From Streptomyces regalis (lineage in GTDB: Bacteria; Actinomycetota; Actinomycetes; Streptomycetales; Streptomycetaceae), in the NCBI RefSeq assembly GCF_001509475.1, contig NZ_LLZG01000013.1, positions 62,001 to 126,000 on the forward strand: 64,000 nt of DNA, given 5' to 3'. Within the stretch, counting starts at the first letter, position 1. Each line of letters opens with the position of its first letter. Position numbers and translations under genes: made by a program. The notes beneath the pieces are model-generated. The model was not told the origin of the DNA. It saw nothing but the letters and a program-made list of their open reading frames with translations, and ran no database searches. This document shows, in pieces, positions 32,930 through 41,775 of this stretch.

Positions 32930-33769
32930 GTGGGCCGCGTGACCGGTGAAGAGGCGCTGCGGCCCCAGTCCCTCATGCTGACGTTCCTGGGCGACCAGGT
33001 GCTCGGGCGGGACGTCTGCGTGTACTCGGGCAGTGTCATCGACGTCTTCGCCGGCGCCGGCGTCGGTGAGCAGGCGACCCGCTCGACCCTGACCCGGATG
33101 GTGAACCGCGGTCTGCTGCGCCGCCAGCGCGAGGGCCGCCGGATGTACTTCGGGCTGACCGAGCGTTCGGCGGCCGTCCTGCGCGACGGCGAGCAGCGCA
33201 TCTGGCAGACCGGCGCCGTCAACCGGCACTGGGACGGCAGCTGGACCCTGCTCGGCTTCTCCCTCCCGGAGTCCTGGCAGCGCCAGCGGCACGACCTGCG
33301 CTCCAAGCTGACCTGGAACGGCTTCGGCCCGCTGTTCAACGGCCTGTGGATCGCGCCGGGCGAGGTCGATGTGGCGTCACTGGTGGCCGAGCTGGGCCTG
33401 TCCGCCCACGTGAAGGTGTTCCGCGCGCACGCCGACGCCGGTATGGACATCGGCGCGATGATCGAGGAGACCTGGGAGCTGGCCGAACTGGCCGCGCGCT
33501 ACGAGTCGTTCGTACGGCACTGGCAACCGTGGCAGACGCAACTGCCGGAGGCCGACAACGCCCTCGCGCTACGGCTGAGGCTGCAGGCGGAGTGGCTCCA
33601 GATCATCCGCCGCGACCCCCGCCTTCCGGTCAAGCACCTGCCGGACGACTGGCCGGCCGAGCAGGCCGAGAAGACGTTCCGGAAGGTGCACGAGCGGCTC
33701 ACCCCCCTCGCCCGGGAGGCCTCGGAACGTCTGCTCGACCTCGTGCCCGTACGGGCCGATCAGGCGTAG
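32930..33769 (+). CDS. PaaX-family transcriptional regulator
   Basis: A 279-residue protein with the PaaX layout. It has an N-terminal winged helix (SLMLTFLGDQVLGRDVCVYS then ATRSTLTRMVNRGLL), a central domain, and a C-terminal helical domain ending about residue 275. PaaX proteins repress aryl- or acyl-CoA catabolic genes and bind a CoA thioester such as phenylacetyl-CoA. The GTG start has AGAGG five bases upstream. It is convergent with, and overlaps by ten bases, the MaoC gene of the adjacent acyl-CoA operon, so it may regulate that operon. Confidence 0.85.
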   Translation: MGRVTGEEALRPQSLMLTFLGDQVLGRDVCVYSGSVIDVFAGAGVGEQATRSTLTRMVNRGLLRRQREGRRMYFGLTERSAAVLRDGEQRIWQTGAVNRHWDGSWTLLGFSLPESWQRQRHDLRSKLTWNGFGPLFNGLWIAPGEVDVASLVAELGLSAHVKVFRAHADAGMDIGAMIEETWELAELAARYESFVRHWQPWQTQLPEADNALALRLRLQAEWLQIIRRDPRLPVKHLPDDWPAEQAEKTFRKVHERLTPLAREASERLLDLVPVRADQA

Positions 33770-34215
33770 AAGCGGGACAGGCTCTGCAGCACCGCCGCGG
33801 GCTTGGCACCGCCCTCGATCTCTATGGTGCCGTCGACGGTGATCTGCACGCCGCCGGGCACCTCCTCGACCTCCGCCAGCTTGCCGACCAGGCGGATACG
33901 GGAACCGACCTTCACCGGTGCGGGGAAACGCACCTTGTTCAGGCCGTAGTTGACCTTCGTGGTCACGCCCTGGACGTCCAGCAGTTCGGTGAACAGCGGG
34001 ATGAAGAGGGAGAGGGTGAGATAGCCGTGTGCGATGGGGGCGCCGAACGGCCCCTCGGCCGCCTTCTGCGGGTCCACGTGGATCCACTGGTGGTCGCCGG
34101 TGGCGTCGGCGAACGTGTTGATGCGCTCCTGGGTGATCTCGATCCACTCACTGGTGCCGAGGTCGCTGCCGGCCAGCTTCTTCAGTTCGTCGAGGCCGTT
34201 CACGGTGATGCTCAT
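33760..34215 (-). CDS. MaoC-family dehydratase (enoyl-CoA hydratase-like)
   Basis: A 151-residue hot-dog-fold hydratase of the NodN/MaoC type. The active-site aspartate and histidine lie in [12 protein letters not shown] near residue 40, followed by AIAHGYLTLS-like residues (GAPIAHGYLT). It would hydrate an enoyl-CoA. It is the last gene of the SDR/amidohydrolase/CoA-ligase operon, eight bases after the ligase stop, with AAGGA upstream of its ATG. A 106-bp piece of it has been copied to 32260-32365. Confidence 0.88.
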   Translation of the reverse strand: MSITVNGLDELKKLAGSDLGTSEWIEITQERINTFADATGDHQWIHVDPQKAAEGPFGAPIAHGYLTLSLFIPLFTELLDVQGVTTKVNYGLNKVRFPAPVKVGSRIRLVGKLAEVEEVPGGVQITVDGTIEIEGGAKPAAVLQSLSRFYA

Positions 34216-34223
34216 GCGATTCC

Positions 34224-35723
34224 TTACTGGTTGCCGTACCGGGTACGGACTCGGGACTTGAGGAGCTTTCCGGAGGCGGTGCGCGGGAGTTCCTCCGCGA
34301 GCACCACCGTTTTGGGGATCTTGTACTTGGCGAGGCGGCCGGAGAGCGAGGCGAGCACCTCGTCGGGGTCCAGTGCGGCGCCTTCACGCGGGACGACGAC
34401 CGCGCGCGGCACCTCGCCCCACTTGTCGTCGGGCACCCCGATGACCGCGCACTCGGCGATGTCCGGGTGGGCGAGGAGGAGGTCCTCGATCTCGGCGGGG
34501 TAGATGTTCTCCCCGCCCGAGATGATCATGTCCTTGATGCGGTCGACGATGAAGACATAGCCGTCCTCGTCGACGCGGGCCGCGTCACCCGTGCGGAACC
34601 AGCCGTCGACGAAGGAGGCGGCCGTCTCCTCGGGCAGGCCCCAGTAGCCGGACATCACGGCCGGGCCGCGCACCACCACTTCGCCGTTCTCGCCGGCGTC
34701 GGCCGGTGTGAGGTCGGGCCGCAGGACCCGTACGTCGGCGAAGAAGTGCGGCACGCCGGCCGAGCCCGCCTTGCTGACGGAGTGTTCCCCGTCGAGGAAG
34801 CACACGCCGAGCGCCTCGGTCATGCCGTAGCCCTGGAGGAAGGTCAGACCGCGCGCCTGGTACGCCTCGATGAGCGGCGTCGGCACCGGGGCGCCGCCGC
34901 AACTGAGCATGCGCAGGCTGGACAGGTCCGCCTCCGGCCAGCGCGGATGGCGGGCGATCTGCTCGAACATCGCCGGCACCCCGAACATATAGGTGATCCG
35001 GTGCTGTGCCACGAGGTCGAGGGTGTCGCCCGGGTCGAATGCCTCGACCAGGACGCAGGTGCCGCCCTTGAGCAGCACGGGCAGGGTCAGCACGGTCAGG
35101 CCCGCGATGTGGAACAGCGGCGCGGAGACCAGGGCCCGCTCGTCGGCGTGCAGGTCCTTGTCGATGAGGAAGTTGACCGCGTTCCAGGTGGCGTTGGCGT
35201 GCGAGAGCATCGCGCCCTTGGGGCGGCCGGTCGTGCCGGAGGTGTAGAGAATCAGGCAGGTGTCGTCGGCGGCGACCGGCTCGTCGATCGGCTCGTCCGG
35301 CGCCTCGGCGAGTGTCGCCTCGTACTCGGCTCCGACCTCCAGGTACGTGCGGACGTCGGTGCTGCCCGGCAGGCCGGCGACGAGCCCCGCGTGTGAGGGG
35401 CCGTAGACGAGGATCTTGGCGCCGGAGTCGGAGAGCTGGTAGGCGATCTCGGGTCCGGCCAGGCGGGTGTTGAGGGGCACGAAGACCGCGCCGAGCGTGC
35501 CCGCCGCGAACAGCGTCTCCAGGAAGGAGGGGTGGTTCGGGCCGAGATAGGCGATGCGGTCGCCGCGTCTGAGGCCCCGGGCGCGCAGGGCGTGGGCGAG
35601 CCGGGTGGTGCGTGTGTACAGCTCGGCGTAGCTGATGGCCGTCTCGCCGTGGATCAGGGCGGTGCGGTGCGGGGTCTTGCGGGCCCGGCGTGCGGGCCAT
35701 GACCCCAGTCCCTCGTTGCGCAT
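34224..35723 (-). CDS. AMP-binding acyl-CoA ligase (FadD-like)
   Basis: A 499-residue acyl-adenylate-forming CoA ligase. It has the P-loop YTSGTTGRPKG near residue 167, the adenine motif GYGMTE near residue 300, the GWFRTGD motif near residue 373 and the C-terminal catalytic lysine in RTASGKLLK near residue 485. It should activate a carboxylic acid to its CoA thioester. It follows the amidohydrolase gene with 11 bases between. The neighbours suggest a modified or cyclic acid rather than a plain fatty acid. The substrate is not readable from sequence alone. Confidence 0.88.
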   Translation of the reverse strand: MRNEGLGSWPARRARKTPHRTALIHGETAISYAELYTRTTRLAHALRARGLRRGDRIAYLGPNHPSFLETLFAAGTLGAVFVPLNTRLAGPEIAYQLSDSGAKILVYGPSHAGLVAGLPGSTDVRTYLEVGAEYEATLAEAPDEPIDEPVAADDTCLILYTSGTTGRPKGAMLSHANATWNAVNFLIDKDLHADERALVSAPLFHIAGLTVLTLPVLLKGGTCVLVEAFDPGDTLDLVAQHRITYMFGVPAMFEQIARHPRWPEADLSSLRMLSCGGAPVPTPLIEAYQARGLTFLQGYGMTEALGVCFLDGEHSVSKAGSAGVPHFFADVRVLRPDLTPADAGENGEVVVRGPAVMSGYWGLPEETAASFVDGWFRTGDAARVDEDGYVFIVDRIKDMIISGGENIYPAEIEDLLLAHPDIAECAVIGVPDDKWGEVPRAVVVPREGAALDPDEVLASLSGRLAKYKIPKTVVLAEELPRTASGKLLKSRVRTRYGNQ

Positions 35724-35734
35724 GTCACGCCCCT

Positions 35735-36619
35735 TTACGGTTTCGTCAGCCCGAGCAGGCGGGCGGCGTTCTCCTTGAGGATCTTCGGCTTCACCTCGTC
35801 CTTGATCGACAGCTTCTCGAAGTCGGCGAGCCAGCGGTCCGGGGTGAGGACGGGGAAGTCGGAGCCGAAGAGGACCTTGTCCTTCAGCAGTGTGTTGGCG
35901 TACTGCACGAGCTGCGGCGGGAAGTACTTCGGCGACCAGCCGGACAGGTCGATGTGCACGCCCGGCTTGTGCGTGGCGACGGCGAGGGCTTCGTCCTGCC
36001 AGGGGAAGGACGGGTGCGCCAGGATGATCTTGAGGTGGGGGAAGTCGGCGGCCACATCATCCACGTGGAGGGGGTTGGAGTACTTGAGCCTGATCCCGCC
36101 ACCGCCCGGGACGCCCGCGCCGATGCCCGTCTGGCCGGTGTGGAACAGGGCGATGGTGCCCGTCTCCTCGATGACCTCGTAGAGGTCGTAGGCCACCGTG
36201 CGGTCGTTGGGGAAGAAGCCCTGGATGCTGGGGTGGAACTTGAAGCCCTTCACCCCGTACTCCTCGACCAGCCGCCGGGCCTGCTTCACGCCCGCCTTCC
36301 CCCGGAAGGGGTCGATGGAGGCGAAGGGGATGAGGACGTCGGAGTTGGCGGCGGCCGCCTCGGCGACCTCCTCGTTCGGGACGGGCGCGGTACCGGTCGC
36401 GGACTCGGCGTCCACCGTGAAGATCACGGCGGCCATCTTCCGCTCGCGGTAGTACGCGGCCGTCTCCTCCAGGGTGGGCTTCCGCTTGCCCTCCACCTTG
36501 AAGTAGGCGGAGGAGGCGTCGTGCAGGTCGTCGTCCAGGGAGGAGTGGCCCTTGGACGAGACCTCCGCGTGGGTGTGGACGTCGATGGCGACGAGTTCCT
36601 CGACGTTGAGGTTCGCCAT
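35735..36619 (-). CDS. amidohydrolase (ACMSD-like metal-dependent hydrolase/decarboxylase)
   Basis: A 294-residue TIM-barrel enzyme of the amidohydrolase_2 family. It has metal ligands in DVHTHAE at residue 14, FKFHPS near residue 143, ILAHPSFPW near residue 207 and the late FGSDFPV aspartate near residue 257. Members include carboxymuconate-semialdehyde decarboxylases and ring-opening hydrolases. The ATG at 36619 has GGAGG seven bases upstream; the longer frame to 37237 is a shadow of the SDR gene. It starts two bases after the SDR stop. Confidence 0.83.
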   Translation of the reverse strand: MANLNVEELVAIDVHTHAEVSSKGHSSLDDDLHDASSAYFKVEGKRKPTLEETAAYYRERKMAAVIFTVDAESATGTAPVPNEEVAEAAAANSDVLIPFASIDPFRGKAGVKQARRLVEEYGVKGFKFHPSIQGFFPNDRTVAYDLYEVIEETGTIALFHTGQTGIGAGVPGGGGIRLKYSNPLHVDDVAADFPHLKIILAHPSFPWQDEALAVATHKPGVHIDLSGWSPKYFPPQLVQYANTLLKDKVLFGSDFPVLTPDRWLADFEKLSIKDEVKPKILKENAARLLGLTKP

Positions 36620-36621
36620 GG

Positions 36622-37539
36622 TCAGGCCTCCGGGAACTTCGGGGCGGGGACGCCGACGCTCTGGAGTTCGGCGCCGACCGAGGTGGGCCAGACGTGGGCC
36701 AGGGTGTCGGGGGTCCAGCCGCCGTCGGCGTAGGCCGCCGCGATCTCCTGCGGATGCGACCAGAGTGCCACCTTGTCGCCGCCGATGCCGATGCACTGAC
36801 CGGTCACCGACCGGGCCGCCTCGGACGCGAGGAAGGGGACGAGGGCCGCGCAGTCCTCGGGGGTGCCGAAGCCCTCGCCCTTGCGGAGGAAGTCCGGGAG
36901 CGGCTCGCCGTTCTTCATGGCCTCGATGTACGGGGCGAAGGCGGGGATGGTCTCGGTCATCGCGGTCGCTGCGACCGGCACGATCGCGTTGACGGTGATG
37001 TTCGCGCGGCCCAGCTCCATCGACCAGGTGCGGGCCATGGCGGCGATGCCGGCCTTGGCGGCGGCGTAGTTCGTCTGCCCGAAGTTGCCGCGCTGGCCGG
37101 CCGGGGAGCCGACCAGGATCAGGGTGCCGCCCTCGCCCTGCTCGCGCATGCGGACGGCGGCGGCGCGGGCGCAGGTGAAGGTGCCCTTGAGGTGGGTGGT
37201 GATCACCGCGTCGAAGTCGTCGTCGGTCATCTTCCACAGGACCTTGTCGCGCAGGATGCCCGCGTTGGTGACCAGGATGTCGAGGCGCCCGAACTCCTCG
37301 ACCGCGCGGTTGACCAGCCGGTCCGCGGCCTCGGTCGTGCCGACCGGGACGACCTCGGCGACGGCGGTGCCGCCGGCCTCGGTGATGGACTTCACGGCCG
37401 CCTCGGCCACGGCCTCGTCGACGTCGTTGACGACCACGGAGGCGCCGTGGGCGGCCAGGGCGTGGGCGTAGGCGAGGCCGAGGCCTCGGCCGCTGCCGGT
37501 GACGACGGCGGCCTTGCCGGTGAGATCGATGCTGGGCAC
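36622..37539 (-). CDS. short-chain dehydrogenase/reductase
   Basis: A 305-residue SDR. It has the cofactor motif TGSGRGLGLAYA near residue 14, NDVD near residue 38 (suggesting NAD preference), NAG near residue 93 and the catalytic tyrosine and lysine in NYAAAKAG. The C-terminal end is extended compared with the 250-residue norm, as in SDRs of the multifunctional beta-oxidation type. The GTG at 37539 with AGGGA is chosen over the longer frame. It is the first gene of the acid-catabolism operon and is divergent from a MarR regulator. Confidence 0.85.
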   Translation of the reverse strand: MPSIDLTGKAAVVTGSGRGLGLAYAHALAAHGASVVVNDVDEAVAEAAVKSITEAGGTAVAEVVPVGTTEAADRLVNRAVEEFGRLDILVTNAGILRDKVLWKMTDDDFDAVITTHLKGTFTCARAAAVRMREQGEGGTLILVGSPAGQRGNFGQTNYAAAKAGIAAMARTWSMELGRANITVNAIVPVAATAMTETIPAFAPYIEAMKNGEPLPDFLRKGEGFGTPEDCAALVPFLASEAARSVTGQCIGIGGDKVALWSHPQEIAAAYADGGWTPDTLAHVWPTSVGAELQSVGVPAPKFPEA

Positions 37540-37591
37540 GGGAGAGTCCCTTCGACTGAGGTGCTTCGACGCGGGTGCGGCTACGGGATCG

Positions 37592-37629
37592 AAGTTAAGA
37601 GCAATAATTGTTGTCGTCAATAGTTGTTG
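37592..37629 (-). promoter_or_regulatory. SDR operon promoter with 12-bp direct repeat (putative MarR operator)
   Basis: Read leftward, TTGACG (37620-37615) and TAACTT (37597-37592) are 17 bases apart. CAATAATTGTTG (37602-37613) and CAATAGTTGTTG (37618-37629) form a direct repeat with a 16-bp period that overlaps the promoter. The same hexamers and a related CAATAAGTTG motif occur at the MFS promoter. Confidence 0.65.
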
Positions 37630-37706
37630 GTGACCTTCGGGTGCGTCATGCTGGAATCTGCACAGAGAAACCCCGCCACCAGGGGCCGAGACCCAGGGAG
37701 TCCGCC

Positions 37707-38186
37707 ATCACCCGCCAGCACGCCACGAACCCGGCACCCATCGACGCGAACGAACCGTGGATGCGCGGCCTGCACGCGGACACGGGTTACCTGCTGTACC
37801 GCCTGGGCCTGCGCTCGGGTCAGCTGTTCAACACGTTCCTGCAGGAGTCGGGACTGCGCCTGCGCCACTACGCGGTGCTGCGCTTCCTCGCGACGTCCGA
37901 CGGGGCGCTCCAGCGCGAGCTGAGCGCGCAGCTCGGCTACGACCCGAGCGCGATCGTCGGCCTGGTCGACGATCTGGAGAAGCTGGGCTTCGCCGAGCGC
38001 CGCCCCTCCCCCGACGACCGCCGCAGCCGGATCGTCGTCCTCACCGCCGAGGGCCGCACGTTCCTGCGGGACACCGACGAGGCGGGCCTGCGGGTGACGA
38101 ACGACCTCCTGGACCCGCTGGACCCGGCTGAACGGGAGACCCTGCACGGCCTGCTCCAGCGGATCGTGGAGGATCGACCCAGCTGA
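37707..38186 (+). CDS. MarR-family transcriptional regulator (start uncertain)
   Basis: A winged-helix regulator of about 159 residues. It has the recognition region LSAQLGYDPSAIVGLVDDLEKLG near residues 72-94 and the wing RRPSPDDRRSRIVVLTAEG just after. MarR proteins usually repress catabolic operons and release DNA on binding an aromatic or lipophilic acid. The only good ribosome site (AGGGAG) precedes an ATC codon at 37707, giving ITRQHATNPAP as the N-terminal end. The nearest standard starts in frame are GTG 37641, with no ribosome site, and ATG 37761, inside the natural N-terminal end. It is divergent from the SDR operon and upstream of the MFS operon, and probably controls both. Confidence 0.78.
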   Translation: MTRQHATNPAPIDANEPWMRGLHADTGYLLYRLGLRSGQLFNTFLQESGLRLRHYAVLRFLATSDGALQRELSAQLGYDPSAIVGLVDDLEKLGFAERRPSPDDRRSRIVVLTAEGRTFLRDTDEAGLRVTNDLLDPLDPAERETLHGLLQRIVEDRPS

Positions 38187-38187
38187 T

Positions 38188-38229
38188 GTTGTGCAACTTA
38201 TTGACGGCCGCACGATGACTGCCTAACTT
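38188..38229 (+). promoter_or_regulatory. MFS operon promoter with MarR-like motif
   Basis: TTGACG (38201-38206) and TAACTT (38224-38229) are 17 bases apart, identical to the hexamers of the divergent SDR promoter. GTTGTGCAAC, an inverted repeat, and CAACTTATTG overlap the -35. CAACTATTGACG at the SDR promoter is nearly the same sequence. Transcription would start about 30 bases before the GTG. Confidence 0.65.
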
Positions 38230-38266
38230 CACCGGGGCATCGGCACCGGCCCTCAGGGAGCTCAAC

Positions 38267-39637
38267 GTGCAGCCGTCCCCTCCGTCCCCGTCGTCCGCCC
38301 CTCAACCGTCCCCCGACACCCGCCAGTTGCGCCGCGTCGCCCTGTCCGGGCTGCTCGGCACCGCGGTCGAGTTCTACGACTTCCTCGTGTACGGCACGGT
38401 CGCCGCGCTCGTCTTCGGCGATCTGTTCTTCCCCCGGGCCGACCCCGCGGTCGGCACCATCGCTGCCTTCGGCACCTTCGCCGCGGGCTATCTGGCCCGC
38501 CCGCTCGGCGGCATCGTCTTCGGCCACTTCGGCGACCGGATCGGCCGCAAGTCGATGATGCTGCTGACCATGGTCCTGATGGGCTGCGGCAGCTTCCTCA
38601 TCGGCCTCCTGCCCACCTACGACGCGATCGGCGTGTGGGCGCCCGTCCTCCTCGTCACCTTGCGCGTGGTGCAGGGCCTCGCGATCGGCGGCGAGTGGGG
38701 CGGCGCGACCCTCATGGTCGTCGAGCACGCCGAACGCACCCAGGGCGCCCGGCGCGGCCTGTGGTCCAGCTTCACCCAACTCGGCGCCCCGCTCGGCTCG
38801 GTGCTGTCGGCCGGCGTGGTCACGCTGGTCTCCGCCCTGCCGGACGACGAGTTCCGCGCCTGGGGCTGGCGGGTGCCGTTCCTGCTGAGCATCGTGCTGC
38901 TGGCCGTCGGCCTGTTCGTGCGCCTCAAGGTCGCCGAGAGCCCGCTGTTCGCTCAGGCCAAGCAGCAGCCGGGGCCCGACCGGCCGCCGGTCGTGGAAGT
39001 ACTGCGGCGGCCGAAGCCCGTACTGCTCGCCGCCTGTGTCGGCATCGGCGCGTTCACCGCCCAGTCGCTGCTGACCGGATTCATGATCTCGTACGCGGTC
39101 GGCCACGGGTACACCCGTCCGCAGGTGCTCACCGCCGTGACCGTCGCCTCCTGCGTCGCCCTGGTGGTCCTGCCCGCCGCGTCCGCGCTCTCCGACCGGG
39201 TCGGCCGGCGCCCGGTGGTGCTGGCCGGCGCCGTCGCCTCGGCCGCGCTCGCCTTCCCCGTGCTGGCGCTTGTCGACTCCGGCTCCCCCGGGCTGCTGAT
39301 CCTCGCCCTAGCCCTCGGGCACGGCGTCGCCCAGTCCACGATGTACGGCCCGCTCGGCGCGCTGCTCAGCGAGATGTTCGGCACCCGGGTCCGCTACACC
39401 GGCGCCTCGCTCGGCTACCAGGCGGCCACCCTGCTCGGCGCCGGGTTCTCGCCGCTCATCGCCAGCAGCCTCCTCGCCTCGTCCGGCGGCAGCAGTACGC
39501 CGGTCTCCCTGCTGCTGTGCGGCGGCGCGGCGATCACCGCGCTCACCGTGTGGCGGCTGCGCGAGACGCACGCCGACACCCTGGACGCCCCCGCCTCCCC
39601 CACCCACACCCCCACGCCGGAAGGGACGCTCCGTTGA
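38267..39637 (+). CDS. MFS transporter, metabolite:H+ symporter family
   Basis: A 456-residue, 12-span inner-membrane transporter of the MHS type (relatives carry shikimate, citrate, proline/betaine or dicarboxylates). It has the family motifs TAVEFYDFLVYGT in span 1 and FGHFGDRIGRKSMM after span 2. The GTG has AGGGAG seven bases upstream. Its stop overlaps the next start in a TTGA. Substrate is unknown; the shared promoter with the acyl-CoA operon suggests it imports the acid used there. Confidence 0.85.
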   Translation: MQPSPPSPSSAPQPSPDTRQLRRVALSGLLGTAVEFYDFLVYGTVAALVFGDLFFPRADPAVGTIAAFGTFAAGYLARPLGGIVFGHFGDRIGRKSMMLLTMVLMGCGSFLIGLLPTYDAIGVWAPVLLVTLRVVQGLAIGGEWGGATLMVVEHAERTQGARRGLWSSFTQLGAPLGSVLSAGVVTLVSALPDDEFRAWGWRVPFLLSIVLLAVGLFVRLKVAESPLFAQAKQQPGPDRPPVVEVLRRPKPVLLAACVGIGAFTAQSLLTGFMISYAVGHGYTRPQVLTAVTVASCVALVVLPAASALSDRVGRRPVVLAGAVASAALAFPVLALVDSGSPGLLILALALGHGVAQSTMYGPLGALLSEMFGTRVRYTGASLGYQAATLLGAGFSPLIASSLLASSGGSSTPVSLLLCGGAAITALTVWRLRETHADTLDAPASPTHTPTPEGTLR

Positions 39638-41013
39638 GATTCCGCACCCGCATCGCCTTACTGACCGTGGCTGCCGTATGCGCGGCCACCGCGACCGCGC
39701 TCCCCGCACAGGCGGCGACCGACACCCACCTGGAGGGACAACTCCCCTCGGGCGCCGCCTACTTGATGGACGTACCCGCCGTCTGGAACGGCACCGTCCT
39801 CCTCTACAGCCACGGCTACTCCCCGGCCGGAGCCCCCAACCCGGCCCAGAACGCCCCCGGTTCGGCCACCCGCGAGAAGCTGCTGGCCGAGGGGTACGCC
39901 CTCATCGGCTCCTCCTACGCCACGAACGGCTGGGCCGTGACGGACGCGGTCCCCGACCAGCTCGCCACGCTGGAGGTGTTCACCGAGAAGTTCGGCCAGG
40001 CCAGGCGCACTCTCGCCTGGGGCACGTCGTACGGCGGCTTCGTCACCACGATGCTCGCCGAGCGGCACCCGGACCGCTTCGACGGCTCGCTGGCGATGTG
40101 CGGGCTGGTGCAGGGCGGCGTCGCCAACTGGAACAGCACCCTGGACCCGGTGTTCGCGCTCAAGACCCTGCTGGCTCCGGACACCGACATCCCCCTCACC
40201 GGCTTCACCGGCCAGGCCGAGGCATCCGGCGCCTCGAACGCCCTCGCCACCGAGCTCACCGCGGCCCAGCAGACCCCCGGGGGCCGCGCCCGGATCGCCC
40301 TCGCGGCCGCTTTGCACAACATCCCCGGATACAACGACCCCGGTCAGACCGAGCCGGGCCCGACCGACTGGCAGGCCCAGCAGGCCAACCAGTACCAGGC
40401 CGTCACCGGGCTCGTGCGGCTGCCCGCGTTCAGCTGGCGGCAGGAGGCGGAGAGCCGGGCCGGCGGCAACATGTCCTGGAACACCGGCGTCGACTACACC
40501 GCCATGCTGGGCCGCTCCCCCCTGTACAAAGAGGTGAGCGAGCTCTACAAGGAGGCGGGACTGTCCTTGCGCACCGACCTCGCGGCCCTGAACCGCGCAC
40601 CCCGGATCTCCGCCGACGCCACGGCCGTACGCTGGATGCGGCACACCAGCGCCCTTTCCGGCCGTCTCACCGACCCCCACCTCTCCATCCACACCACCGG
40701 CGACGCGCTGATCCCCGTCCAGGCCGAGAGCGCCTACCGGCGGGCCGCCACCGCGGCGGGCTCCGGCGCCCTGCTCAGCCAGGCCTACGTCGACGCCCCC
40801 GGCCACTGCACCTTCACCCCGGGTGAGACGCTCGGCGCCCTGCACACCCTGGAGCACCGGCTGGACAAAGGCCGTTGGGACACCACGCCCGAAACCCTCA
40901 ACTCCCGTGCCCAGCAGGAGGATCCGACGACACAGCCGCGCTACGTGACCTACCGCCCCACCACCTACCCCCGCCCCTACGACCTGGCCCACCCGGGAGA
41001 CGCCCGGCCATGA
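39634..41013 (+). CDS. secreted alpha/beta hydrolase
   Basis: A 459-residue exported hydrolase. The Sec signal peptide (FRTRIALLTVAAVCAATATA) ends at AQAAT near residue 28. The nucleophile elbow GTSYGG is near residue 129, a candidate acid in TTGDALIP near residue 355 and the histidine in DAPGHCTF near residue 390. It resembles secreted tannase/feruloyl-esterase-like or peptidase S9/S15-like proteins. TTG 39634 overlaps the MFS stop (TTGA) and is preceded by GGAAGGGA. In context it may free an acid from an ester outside the cell that the MFS protein then imports. That link is inference. Confidence 0.75.
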   Translation: MRFRTRIALLTVAAVCAATATALPAQAATDTHLEGQLPSGAAYLMDVPAVWNGTVLLYSHGYSPAGAPNPAQNAPGSATREKLLAEGYALIGSSYATNGWAVTDAVPDQLATLEVFTEKFGQARRTLAWGTSYGGFVTTMLAERHPDRFDGSLAMCGLVQGGVANWNSTLDPVFALKTLLAPDTDIPLTGFTGQAEASGASNALATELTAAQQTPGGRARIALAAALHNIPGYNDPGQTEPGPTDWQAQQANQYQAVTGLVRLPAFSWRQEAESRAGGNMSWNTGVDYTAMLGRSPLYKEVSELYKEAGLSLRTDLAALNRAPRISADATAVRWMRHTSALSGRLTDPHLSIHTTGDALIPVQAESAYRRAATAAGSGALLSQAYVDAPGHCTFTPGETLGALHTLEHRLDKGRWDTTPETLNSRAQQEDPTTQPRYVTYRPTTYPRPYDLAHPGDARP

Positions 41014-41765
41014 CCACCCGCTCCGCGCCCGACCGGCTGCTGTCCGTCCTCGGGGCCTTCGACCTCGAGCATCCGGCGCTGTCCCTGACGGACATCAGCC
41101 GACGGGCCGGGCTGAGCCTGACCACCGCGCACCGCCTCGTGGCCGCCCTCACCGAGTGGGGCGCCCTGGAGCGGGACGAGGCCGGGCTCTACCACGTCGG
41201 GCTGCGGCTGTGGGAGCTGGCGGCCCTCGCACCGCGCGGGCTCGCACTGCGGCAGATCGCCCTGCCGTATCTGGAGGACCTGTACGAGGCGACGCACGAG
41301 AACGTGCAGCTGGCGGTCCGGGACGGGCCGGAGGTCATCTACATCGAGTGGCTGTCGGGCCGGTCCGCGGTCGGCGTCCACATCCGGGTCGGAGCGCGCT
41401 GGCCGCTGCACGCCACCGGGGTGGGGCTGGCCCTGCTCGCGCACAGTGACCCCGCGTTCCAGGAGGAGTACTGCGCCGGACCGCTCGCCTCCTTCACCCC
41501 GTACACCGTCACCGAGCCCGCCCGACTGCGCCGCGTCCTGGCCGAAGTACGCCGCACGGGAGTGGCGGTCAGCAGCCGCCAGGTCACCGACGACGCCCTG
41601 TCGGTCGCCGCACCGGTACGCGGCCCGGGCGGCTCGGTCATCGCCGCCGTGTCCGTCGTCGTACCCCAGGCCGACGCGCAGGTACCGGTGCTGGTACCGG
41701 CGGTACGGCTCGCGGCGCGCGGGATTTCGCGGGGGTTGGGATGGCAGCCGGAGAAGGAGGGGTAG
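41010..41765 (+). CDS. IclR-family transcriptional regulator
   Basis: A 251-residue regulator with an N-terminal winged helix (LTDISRRAGLSLTTAHRLVAAL near residue 27) and the C-terminal IclR effector domain (VIYIEWLSG, HATGVGLALLA). IclR proteins control breakdown of aromatic and small carboxylic acids. The ATG overlaps the hydrolase stop (ATGA), so it is co-transcribed with the transporter and hydrolase. A second regulator for this operon besides MarR suggests layered control. Confidence 0.87.
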   Translation: MTTRSAPDRLLSVLGAFDLEHPALSLTDISRRAGLSLTTAHRLVAALTEWGALERDEAGLYHVGLRLWELAALAPRGLALRQIALPYLEDLYEATHENVQLAVRDGPEVIYIEWLSGRSAVGVHIRVGARWPLHATGVGLALLAHSDPAFQEEYCAGPLASFTPYTVTEPARLRRVLAEVRRTGVAVSSRQVTDDALSVAAPVRGPGGSVIAAVSVVVPQADAQVPVLVPAVRLAARGISRGLGWQPEKEG

Positions 41766-41775
41766 GCGAGCTCGC

